Source of the DNA: JBDIVL01 sp039794405
GTDB taxonomy: Bacteria > Planctomycetota > Brocadiia > Brocadiales > Brocadiaceae
Length of the DNA: 7,172 bases
Assembly (NCBI GenBank): GCA_039794405.1
Contig: JBDIVL010000084.1
Span: forward strand, 1-7,172
Direction of reading: 5' to 3'
Positions within the stretch are counted from its first letter, which is position 1, and each line of letters opens with the position of its first letter. The notes beneath the pieces are model-generated. The model ran no database searches, had not been told where the DNA came from, and saw nothing but the letters and a program-made list of their open reading frames with translations. This document shows positions 1 to 6,659 of the stretch, piece by piece. Position numbers and translations under genes: made by a program.

Positions 1-3000
1 GTCCCATGGTTATGATTACCGTCAATGTAGATCTCTACAGAATCGTCCTGATGAGCATTTGATGAATCGTTATAGAGACTGCTATCACTGACCTTCACCC
101 CTACATAGAGATAGGTATTATCCCACAATACACCATATTTTACCGTATTATTGGAACTGCCAGCAGTCTTCTTGCTTACACTATTTGCAATATTCCATAC
201 AGATTCATTAAGATTCCCATCAACGCTCATGTTGCTTATTACCTTTTTTACCGTAACAGGCGTTGTAAAAGTTTTTTCAATTCCGTATTTAGTTCCATCG
301 CTGTTCTTTGCAACCAGCCTGTAGTAATAAGTCTTTCCAGAAGACAATCCATCTATATTCATACTAACTGTTTTGTCACTTGATCCACTTACACTTACTG
401 TTGATGATTTGTAGCTATAAGACCCGCTGGAAGCTCCATATTCAAACCAAACTGATGTAGACAGTCCAACAGGGTTGACAGTACCGCTTAAGGTGGCTGT
501 GGTTGATGTGACATTCGTTGCTGATCCAGTTACTACTGTAGTACCGCATGTTACGGTAATTTTATCTGAACCTATGTTATTTGCCTTATCGGTCGCCTTT
601 ACCGTAATGATATTCTCTCCTTCCGCCAGGGTTATATCACTAATTGACCAGATTGTTGTACCCTGAGCTGTACCACTACCACCCCTGTCATTACTCCAGG
701 TAACACTGGAAATACCAGAACTATCAGAGGCAGTACCGCTCAGATCCAGCGTGGTTTTCCTTGTAGCATAGGTATCTGCCGATGTCGGCGAAGTGATAGC
801 TGCCGTTGGAGGCGTGTTGTCCGTATTGGTTGATGATATATAGAGAACTGCATCACCGCTAAATGGAGCCGTGAAAGAGCGATTTCCTCCGGTTGCAGTA
901 AGAGAACCTTTTGAGGCAATGGCCCCGGAACCCGGATTGAACCACTCATAGTTATATTGACCGGATGTGAGGTTTACCGTAAACGATGTACTGGATGATG
1001 GCTGATAGACAAGGTATTTCGAACCAGGCTTAGCCAGACAATAGGTAGTTGAGGATAAGTCATTCCGTGGAGTCATATCCGTGATGTTCATTTTCTTCGC
1101 ATAGGTAAGAGTATGCCCCATTGCCCACCGGGCACCTTCTCTCGTTGCATTTGAATCGAGATAATCCATGTAAATTGGATTTAGTCCCCGTAAAAAGCTC
1201 TTCCATACCCAGACCCTGTCTCCACCCACTCCCCAGATATGGTCGGTATCGATGATAATTACCTTTTTGCCATCCGCTGCAGGAGGATCGCTTGAATAGC
1301 CTCCAGTTCCATTGGGTGAAACCCATTCAGCATCGCTGGCGAATATTGCATTGTTATCAACCTCTTTCACGGGGTACCCGACTGTCATCCCAACCAGATG
1401 CTGTTTAGCTTTTGTTTTCTCATATTCTTTGACAACGCTAATCATGTGATACTGCCAATCTTTTGAAATGCCGGTTTCATTAGCAATTTCGTACATGACA
1501 TTATCAAGATCGTTAACGGTATCAATGACCTTTTTCACATATGCTTCTTGCAGCTTTGTGATGGTGGAATTTTGAAGGGTATGGAACTCAAGTCCTAATC
1601 CATCGTTATTAGGATCTGCATTGATCCCATTGATATTATTATCTTTGTGGAATGGATGACCTTTCCAGGGACCTGCATTTTCAGTGCTCCAGTCATCAAA
1701 AAACATAACTGCTACATACATCCCCCGGTCTCTTGCAGCAATTACCCTTGACCGTAATCTGTCGAAGTATGTCTGATTAAACTTATTCAGGTCAAACTTT
1801 GGCTTGCCGTCCCGTGCATTGGTAGTACCTGTACGGGGCCATGGATGTGGAGAAATAGTTGCTTTTGTGGCTTCATCCCACGCATGTTCAACAATCCAGA
1901 GACGAATGAAGTTATGATTATACTTGGCGAGAAGATTTAAATAATCGTCAAAAGACCGTGATATAAAACCATAGCCGTTTATATCCTGAAGATTGTTCCA
2001 TGTATGTGAGCCAGTAAGATATATGGCCTTCCCACTGGCATCAGTCAAATATCGGGAATTGCTCGAACTGACAATCAAAGGTCCTGAAGCGGTAGTGGTA
2101 ACGTTACTCTTTGGGAGTGATTTACCGGCGTTTAACTCAGTGGTTGCTTCACGCTGTGGAGAAAACTCATCAGCATATGTTGTCGTTCCAGACAGTGTAT
2201 TTGAACTTACGGGTGTGTTCGCTTCTGATTTGTTTGCTACGAGGGAAGAATCAGCACTCGAAGATAAAGTAAAAATGTATCCATTATCAAGAGTACTCTC
2301 ATTCTTCAAACTTATTTCATCACCTACGATGGTAACATCGGCAATACCGTCTCCGGATTCAGTAAAGAAACCGTCGGTACGCTGTGCTGAGGTCACTTTT
2401 TCATCGGCATCGAGCTTTATAACCCCGTTTTTTGTTAAAAACACGGCAAAAAGTTTTCCCGTCTTTGGATGGCGGGAATAAATAACATCCTCGCTTGCAT
2501 AACTTTTTGTGCTTAGATAGACACTGCCGTCCCATGAACGTTCCGTAAGCGGAACATTATTGAGATTGTCCCAATTTGGTAAACACCTGATAAGTTTCAA
2601 CCTCGGATAAACTTCGGTGATACTTTGGAAGTTTGGCATATTTCCCTTGCCACCAAAACGACCAAACCAATTAAACCATGATCCGTTAATACCTGCCTTT
2701 GCAGCAAAAAGACGATTCTTATATTCATCAACTTCACTGGCATGGGAATTACCAACCATATCTCTGGTAATATTTACTCCCGAACTGAAGTTATTAACAT
2801 CATCCACATAGTTAGTGTTCTGCCGGCTTTTTTGGCTTAACATATCCGGTGTAAGTTTATCCTTATCCACGCGGTCTTTTATCTGATATATCCATTCATT
2901 ATTGTCCACCTCATTATAAAGCCACGTTGGCTGAACTATCCATTTTGAGTTGTGAAACTTTTCTGACATATCCTCTCTTAGTTTTTTATAAAATGCAGCC

Positions 3001-3701
3001 ATTCCCTCTGAGTACGTTGCATATTCATGAGTAATCGTATCATGCATTAATCCGGAATCCATTCCCGTCCAATAGCTCAGGGTGACCGGCATATTGTTTC
3101 CATTTTCGTCTAATCGGTAAAATTTCCCTGCAAGCTTTGGTTCATCTACAATATATCCGCCAAAGGTAAATCCCAGGTCTTTATTCTCGTAACTTTTTGC
3201 CAAACGAACGATTCTTTTAACAACTTCATCAATAACGGCTTGTTGTTGAAAATCCCAGGTAACAGAAAATTTCTGAGAAGTGCCAGGAATATAATAACCT
3301 GTTGCTAAATTATTGGGGAACGGATCATTGCTTTTCCATACCATATATTGGTTATAAAAATCCTTCGCTTCTTCTGAAACAGGCTTTGCGGAATCCAGGA
3401 ACCTGCTATATCCAGATAAAATTTGGGGATAGAAATAAGGATCAATCAGATAAAATTTCAGACCGGCACAATCCGGGTTATTATGGTAATCTTTAGCAGT
3501 ATAGGATGGATTTATTACAATATAATCATAGCCCATTTGTTTTGCGTACCTTATATCCTCGGATGGTTTGCCACTCCAGGCAATACCATAGAAATTCTTG
3601 TAGTCTTTCTCAACCTCATTTGAGTAAGCCTTTCCGGACATAGTAGCCATGTGGATACAAAGTAAAAATATGGATCCTAAAAAGCTAATGTTGATTTTCA
3701 T
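1..3701 (-). CDS. Secreted multidomain glycoside hydrolase-like protein with Ig, FN3 and CBM9-like modules (C-terminus outside window)
   Basis: I read one uninterrupted minus-strand frame of 1233 codons from ATG 3701 to the window edge. Residues 1-27 look like a signal peptide (hydrophobic core ISFLGSIFLLCI, possible cleavage after AYS), so the product should be exported. Residues about 30-430 resemble a TIM-barrel hydrolase domain, with GGYIVDEPK (D186, E187) and WFNWFGRFGG from W342. After a Ser/Thr-rich linker (about 495-548) a second glycosidase-like domain begins at R550 with YLTGSHTWNNLQD and carries YEIANETG (E738, E742) and IDTDHIWG (D818, D820). It resembles the DUF4038/DUF6298 apiosidase- or cellulase-like group, where a Glu after Asn is the usual acid/base. 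Residues about 893-955 resemble the small beta domain that follows DUF4038. Then come an Ig-like domain (963-1052), an FN3 domain (about 1053-1147) and the first part of a CBM9-like domain (1151 onward, DDSVEIYIDG). AGGAG lies 10 bases before the start. Substrate is unknown; domain calls are by eye. Confidence 0.9.
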   Translation of the reverse strand, partial: MKINISFLGSIFLLCIHMATMSGKAYSNEVEKDYKNFYGIAWSGKPSEDIRYAKQMGYDYIVINPSYTAKDYHNNPDCAGLKFYLIDPYFYPQILSGYSRFLDSAKPVSEEAKDFYNQYMVWKSNDPFPNNLATGYYIPGTSQKFSVTWDFQQQAVIDEVVKRIVRLAKSYENKDLGFTFGGYIVDEPKLAGKFYRLDENGNNMPVTLSYWTGMDSGLMHDTITHEYATYSEGMAAFYKKLREDMSEKFHNSKWIVQPTWLYNEVDNNEWIYQIKDRVDKDKLTPDMLSQKSRQNTNYVDDVNNFSSGVNITRDMVGNSHASEVDEYKNRLFAAKAGINGSWFNWFGRFGGKGNMPNFQSITEVYPRLKLIRCLPNWDNLNNVPLTERSWDGSVYLSTKSYASEDVIYSRHPKTGKLFAVFLTKNGVIKLDADEKVTSAQRTDGFFTESGDGIADVTIVGDEISLKNESTLDNGYIFTLSSSADSSLVANKSEANTPVSSNTLSGTTTYADEFSPQREATTELNAGKSLPKSNVTTTASGPLIVSSSNSRYLTDASGKAIYLTGSHTWNNLQDINGYGFISRSFDDYLNLLAKYNHNFIRLWIVEHAWDEATKATISPHPWPRTGTTNARDGKPKFDLNKFNQTYFDRLRSRVIAARDRGMYVAVMFFDDWSTENAGPWKGHPFHKDNNINGINADPNNDGLGLEFHTLQNSTITKLQEAYVKKVIDTVNDLDNVMYEIANETGISKDWQYHMISVVKEYEKTKAKQHLVGMTVGYPVKEVDNNAIFASDAEWVSPNGTGGYSSDPPAADGKKVIIIDTDHIWGVGGDRVWVWKSFLRGLNPIYMDYLDSNATREGARWAMGHTLTYAKKMNITDMTPRNDLSSTTYCLAKPGSKYLVYQPSSSTSFTVNLTSGQYNYEWFNPGSGAIASKGSLTATGGNRSFTAPFSGDAVLYISSTNTDNTPPTAAITSPTSADTYATRKTTLDLSGTASDSSGISSVTWSNDRGGSGTAQGTTIWSISDITLAEGENIITVKATDKANNIGSDKITVTCGTTVVTGSATNVTSTTATLSGTVNPVGLSTSVWFEYGASSGSYSYKSSTVSVSGSSDKTVSMNIDGLSSGKTYYYRLVAKNSDGTKYGIEKTFTTPVTVKKVISNMSVDGNLNESVWNIANSVSKKTAGSSNNTVKYGVLWDNTYLYVGVKVSDSSLYNDSSNAHQDDSVEIYIDGNHNHG

Positions 3702-3710
3702 TCAGTTACT

Positions 3711-3718
3711 TCTCCTTT
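3711..3718 (-). promoter_or_regulatory. Ribosome binding site of the secreted glycosidase-like gene
   Basis: On the minus strand the sequence AAAGGAGA ends 9 bases before the ATG at 3701. This supports that start rather than the in-frame ATGs at codons 18 and 21, which would also remove most of the signal peptide. Confidence 0.75.
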
Positions 3719-3723
3719 TAATT

Positions 3724-3753
3724 GTTATATCACGAAATAATACTGTGGATCAA
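3724..3753 (-). promoter_or_regulatory. Candidate sigma70-type promoter for the secreted glycosidase-like gene
   Basis: On the minus strand a -35-like TTGATC (3753-3748) is followed after 18 bases by a -10-like TATAAC (3729-3724). The start of transcription would then fall near 3717, giving a very short leader that begins about at the ribosome binding site. Matches are 4 of 6 and 5 of 6 to the E. coli consensus, which is not rare in AT-rich DNA, and the tight spacing to the Shine-Dalgarno site is a weakness. Confidence 0.3.
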
Positions 3754-3837
3754 ACAGAAACCCACACGTGTCCTAATTCCTCTTACCATCAGAAAAAAAC
3801 AATTATCCAGCTTCTCTCAAGGAACTACAGGACATTC

Positions 3838-3884
3838 AGTGCCATGTCACACTTTTGTTATGACACACTTTGTGCCATGACACA
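3838..3884. repeat. Three operator-like near-palindromes in tandem
   Basis: Three related 14-base sites occur side by side: AGTGCCATGTCACA (3838-3851), TTTGTTATGACACA (3854-3867) and TGTGCCATGACACA (3871-3884). Start-to-start spacing is 16 and 17 bases. The best copy is symmetric at 6 of 7 base pairs around a central AT, the other two at 5 of 7, suggesting a dimeric regulator reading TGTG-N6-CACA. The array sits 137 to 183 bases upstream of the ATG at 3701, a usual place for an activator or repressor array. The regulator is unknown. The N6 spacing differs from the CRP/FNR type (TGTGA-N6-TCACA). Confidence 0.55.
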
Positions 3885-4034
3885 CCTCTTGCAACTCATT
3901 TTTATCGATTTAGCCATCATGCTTCCCTGGTTTTTCTCATTTTTTATTACATTTTTATGCTATAGGCAACAATTACGGTGTTCTCACCGACCCAGGTATA
4001 ACTTTTGCTCTATAACGCTCAGAGACATCGGTCT

Positions 4035-4491
4035 TGATGTAAATTACCATGAAACAAAATGGTCTCTGTATTGGAGATGAATATTGCATACTAAATAATA
4101 AAATTATGAAGAGTTCGAGACGATCAGAACAGATTGAAAACAATCTATCCAAATACAATTTACCAAGAGAACTGTACATCGTCAGATATTGACAGAACTA
4201 TGAAAGAAAGAAATCCATCGTGTTAAGTACTGGCCTTCTAGTCCGGAAATCTCTCTTGTGCTAACTGACTTGTAAAACGTAAGGCAATATTTGACTGTTA
4301 GGACAATGCACTCAATTTTTGAAACAGAGTTAAAACATGTTGTGAGACATAAGAAACATATGTTTGAAAAAATTTATCCACAATATAGGCGTACCGTTCC
4401 TATCACATTGATGTTTTGGGGAGGAAACTCCTGATACTATACCGAGATTGTGGATTTTAAGGAACACGAATGATGTGTCAAATTACCATGA
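4035..4491. repeat. Interrupted 18-base direct repeat, two copies about 440 bases apart
   Basis: TGATGT followed directly by AAATTACCATGA stands at 4035-4052. The same two blocks recur at 4471-4476 and 4480-4491, separated by the three bases GTC. The match does not extend on either side. The inserted copy also creates TGTGTCA (4474-4480), the half-site seen in the operator-like array. The first copy lies between a 7-base inverted pair, CAGAGAC (4020-4026) and GTCTCTG (4062-4068). Confidence 0.45.
4131..4146. repeat. Perfect 6-base-pair hairpin with AAAA loop
   Basis: AGATTG-AAAA-CAATCT forms a perfect inverted repeat. No T-run follows on either strand, so it is not a convincing intrinsic terminator. 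It lies in the non-coding stretch and could be chance. Confidence 0.35.
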
Positions 4492-5188
4492 TTATTTGAT
4501 CACACCTGGTATGTTTCTGCGATCTCAGACAAACAAGTAACGATATTGTCAGAAATCAGGGAGGACCGTGGCTTTCGGAGTAACAAGAAGCCGTTGAAAA
4601 ACTTTTGGAAGTATTGTTGACTGCAGGAAAATGCCAGCAGACCAAGAGCCTATCCGATCTTGTCGGGAGGTTGCTTTTAGCCTGGAACTCTTGCAATAGC
4701 AAGATATTTTGATACCAACTAATATAGATCAGAATTAAGTTTATAAACATTTTGCGGGTCCCCAAAAACAAAAAAGGACAATTTTATCATACGGAAAAGT
4801 ACGCACACTTAAACCTTCAAATGTTTGACACCTTCACAGATAACCTAAAGAATCATAACATTGTCCTTCTGTTATATTGGGGATAGTGATTCGTATACAG
4901 AAAGAAGTTTGCGAATTTGTCATAAGATACCCAAGATCTTTTCATTGAAATACTCCTGGTATATTCGTTTTAAGTTAGCCTTGAAACCATCATAATTACT
5001 ACGAGAATTCCTCTCCTACGTATCACGTCATGCGTTAATAATTGACATGAATATCCTGAAATGGCAACTTAAAAAGTGAAATTTATAGAAAATATCAATT
5101 TGAGTTGAGGGTTATAAACGCAGCAGCGTCCTGGTGTACAAAGCCAGTAATGGTGTGCCAATCCTTTGTGGAAATAATTAGATTGCAA

Positions 5189-6340
5189 CTAATACCATAC
5201 CAGGATGTTTTTATATACCTCCATTGTCCTTTCCGCTATTTTTTCCCAGTTATACCTTTGAGATACCATCGTTATTTGTTTCCTTCTTTCTGCCTCACCG
5301 GGAGGTTTCGAAATACACTCTTGCATTTTTGCAGCAAGTGCGGGGATGTTTCCCGCCTGAAAAAATCTATCTCCCAAAATTTCCACATTTCTATTAGCAG
5401 GGATATCTGATGCAATACAAGATAAGCCGTAACTCATAGCCTCAAGCAAAACGATTGGTAATCCCTCATAATAAGAAGGAAGCACAAAAAGTCCTGCATG
5501 ACTATACAACTCATGCAATGATTTTCCCGTTAGAAATCCCGTTAAAATAATGTCATTGTTATTTTTTGCCTTTTCTTTTAAACGTAAGCTATACGCATCT
5601 TCATGATCGGCACTGCCAACAATGACTTGTTTCCAATTATCCGCACGTAATTCAGTTTCCGATGTTTGAGATTTGAAATTCCATGTTGAAAATCGATTAA
5701 AAGCATCAATGAGATCGTGGAAACCTTTTTCAGGAACAAAACGGCCCACAGATAATATATATTTCCCTTTGGTTAAAGCATATTTTTTTAGAATGTCGTC
5801 GGTTTGCAAAATCTCAGGTATTGTTACACCATTAGGAATAACAGTTACATCCCTATGATATTTCTTTCTGACATGGGCAGCGATTGTTTCTGAAATACAG
5901 ACAATACCGTTCGCCCATTTACAACCAAATCTCTCACCGAGTATTAAGATTAACCTTGCAAATTTACCCCACTTCTTCCTTTGATAGTCTGGCCCATGAT
6001 GGGTCATTACAACTTTTAGCCCTAAAAGTCGTGCAATTGGAATGAACAGAGAAGGGCCTATTGCGTGGATGTGCAGAATGTCTGGAGAAAACCTTTTGAC
6101 GACAAAAATCCCAATAAAGGTATGGAGAAATGCCTCGAGAGATTTTTTCTTGAGACAGGGCAGAGGAATTAATGTGATCCCTTTGTAGGAACCGATATTG
6201 AGATTGACATATGGTTTTCTGGTAAAAACCGTTACCTCACACCCCATCTTTACCAGGTAAGGGTATAAATTTTCACAGTGCGCCTCTACACCACCCTGAA
6301 TATGGGGAAAACCACGGGTTCCAAGTACAGCGATTTTCAT
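5189..6340 (-). CDS. GT4-family glycosyltransferase (383 aa)
   Basis: This is a complete two-domain GT-B glycosyltransferase, expected to move a sugar from a nucleotide-sugar donor to a growing glycan at the cytoplasmic side of the membrane. The N-terminus MKIAVLGTRGFPHIQGGVEA has the glycine-rich acceptor-side motif (GGVE at 16-19). HHG (114-116), CISE (148-151) and PNGV (169-172) follow. The donor domain starts with SVGRFVPEKG (197-206) and holds the E-x7-E signature EGLPIVLLE (E292 and E300), which contacts the donor in GT4 enzymes. An extra hydrophilic segment of about 20 residues (near 219-237) sits between the first donor-domain helix and the strand QVIVGSADHED. I chose ATG 6340 over the in-frame ATG 6358 because GGAGG overlaps the latter and family members begin MKIA. 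Sugar specificity cannot be read. The gene stands between a radical SAM gene upstream and the secreted glycosidase-like gene downstream. Confidence 0.93.
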   Translation of the reverse strand: MKIAVLGTRGFPHIQGGVEAHCENLYPYLVKMGCEVTVFTRKPYVNLNIGSYKGITLIPLPCLKKKSLEAFLHTFIGIFVVKRFSPDILHIHAIGPSLFIPIARLLGLKVVMTHHGPDYQRKKWGKFARLILILGERFGCKWANGIVCISETIAAHVRKKYHRDVTVIPNGVTIPEILQTDDILKKYALTKGKYILSVGRFVPEKGFHDLIDAFNRFSTWNFKSQTSETELRADNWKQVIVGSADHEDAYSLRLKEKAKNNNDIILTGFLTGKSLHELYSHAGLFVLPSYYEGLPIVLLEAMSYGLSCIASDIPANRNVEILGDRFFQAGNIPALAAKMQECISKPPGEAERRKQITMVSQRYNWEKIAERTMEVYKNILVWY

Positions 6341-6351
6341 CTTTACGGTAA

Positions 6352-6356
6352 CCTCC
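6352..6356 (-). promoter_or_regulatory. Shine-Dalgarno site that decides the glycosyltransferase start
   Basis: GGAGG on the minus strand lies 11 bases before ATG 6340. It is part of the sequence ATGGAGG, so the alternative ATG at 6358 would overlap the site and has no purine-rich site of its own (preceded by CGTTGAACG). Confidence 0.65.
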
Positions 6357-6565
6357 ATCGTTCAACGTAAGTGCATACCAAGAGTACCTGGAGGGAAAAT
6401 TACCCAGCTACCTATAAACGGTGGTTATATTTTTCTCTAAGTACTCATGATATTTTCTGGGATAAATTGTTTGTTATCGTTATTCATCGTTATTTGTTAT
6501 CAAGGTTGGTTTCATCTTGTAGAATGAACCACACGTTTATCATTGGTCTGGAAGGTTTTCGATTG

Positions 6566-6630
6566 GTGCCAGGCACATACGGAATGTGCAAAACGTTTTG
6601 GTTCAATCGTGGACGATTGCGCCAGCCTGG
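6566..6630. repeat. Cluster of four palindromes downstream of the radical SAM gene
   Basis: Four separate inverted repeats stand within 65 bases: GTGCC-A-GGCAC (6566-6576), CAAAACGTTTTG (6589-6600), CAATCG-TGGA-CGATTG (6604-6619) and CCAG-C-CTGG (6622-6630). All arms are perfect. On the minus strand they begin about 30 bases after the radical SAM stop codon, where transcript-end structure is expected, but no T-run follows any of them, so a classical intrinsic terminator is not supported. A processing or stability element, or a relic of a REP-like sequence, is possible. Confidence 0.5.
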
Positions 6631-6659
6631 ACGTTCAGCAGGTGCTTATGGTAACTTTC

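Larger units (their letters stand above)
3702..5188. other. Long intergenic stretch of about 1.5 kb without a convincing gene
   Basis: This AT-rich stretch separates the stop of the glycosyltransferase from the start of the secreted protein. All open frames in it are short, lack a good ribosome binding site and show no family resemblance that I recognise. I saw near-palindromic triplets (3838-3884), an interrupted direct repeat (4035-4052 and 4471-4491), a perfect hairpin (4131-4146), a 12-base palindrome AAACATATGTTT (4354-4365), a short GGAG-GAAA-CTCC hairpin (4420-4431) and a weak coding-like fragment (4584-4712). It could be a large regulatory region, a home for an untranslated RNA, or the decayed remains of a lost gene; the sequence alone does not decide. 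Confidence 0.7.
6341..6659. other. Intergenic stretch of 319 bases, rich in small inverted repeats
   Basis: It lies between the radical SAM stop and the glycosyltransferase start, both on the minus strand. The half near the radical SAM gene (6566-6630) is less AT-rich and packed with palindromes. A bulged hairpin joins TGGTTTCAT (6507-6515) to ATGAACCA (6524-6531) with an 8-base loop. Between them and the glycosyltransferase are small AT-rich direct repeats: ATCGTTATT at 6476-6484 and 6486-6494, flanked by TTGTTATC at 6471-6478 and 6494-6501. I found no strong promoter. The gap makes simple translational coupling of the two genes unlikely. Confidence 0.6.

Noticed and set aside
3657..3663. 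Cys15 in the leader of the secreted protein as a lipobox cysteine
   Set aside because: The preceding residue is Leu, not Gly, Ala or Ser, and a signal peptidase I site (AYS) fits better.
3838..3900. Sigma54-like promoter elements (TGGCAC on the minus strand, TGACAC-N5-TTGCA on the plus strand)
   Set aside because: The minus-strand TGGCAC motifs lack GC at the required spacing after GG, and the plus-strand candidate breaks the nearly invariant GG and points away from the gene.
3649..4080. Plus-strand open frame of 143 codons overlapping the start of the secreted-protein gene
   Set aside because: It overlaps the ribosome binding site and signal-peptide region of the well-supported gene on the other strand, has no recognisable domain, and its composition is that of random AT-rich DNA.
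3973..4771. Minus-strand open frames of 68 and 71 codons in the gap
   Set aside because: Neither has a ribosome binding site, a family resemblance or coding-like composition.
4825..4853. Plus-strand TTGACA with AAGAAT 17 bases downstream
   Set aside because: The -35 is perfect but the -10 is poor and no plus-strand gene follows, so it is likely chance.
5118..5129. ACGC-AGCA-GCGT hairpin after the glycosyltransferase stop, as an intrinsic terminator
   Set aside because: The stem has only four base pairs and no T-run follows on the minus strand.
6599..6612. GGTTCAATCGTGG as a tRNA T-arm
   Set aside because: No acceptor stem, D-arm or anticodon arm can be placed around it; it belongs to the palindrome CAATCG-TGGA-CGATTG.
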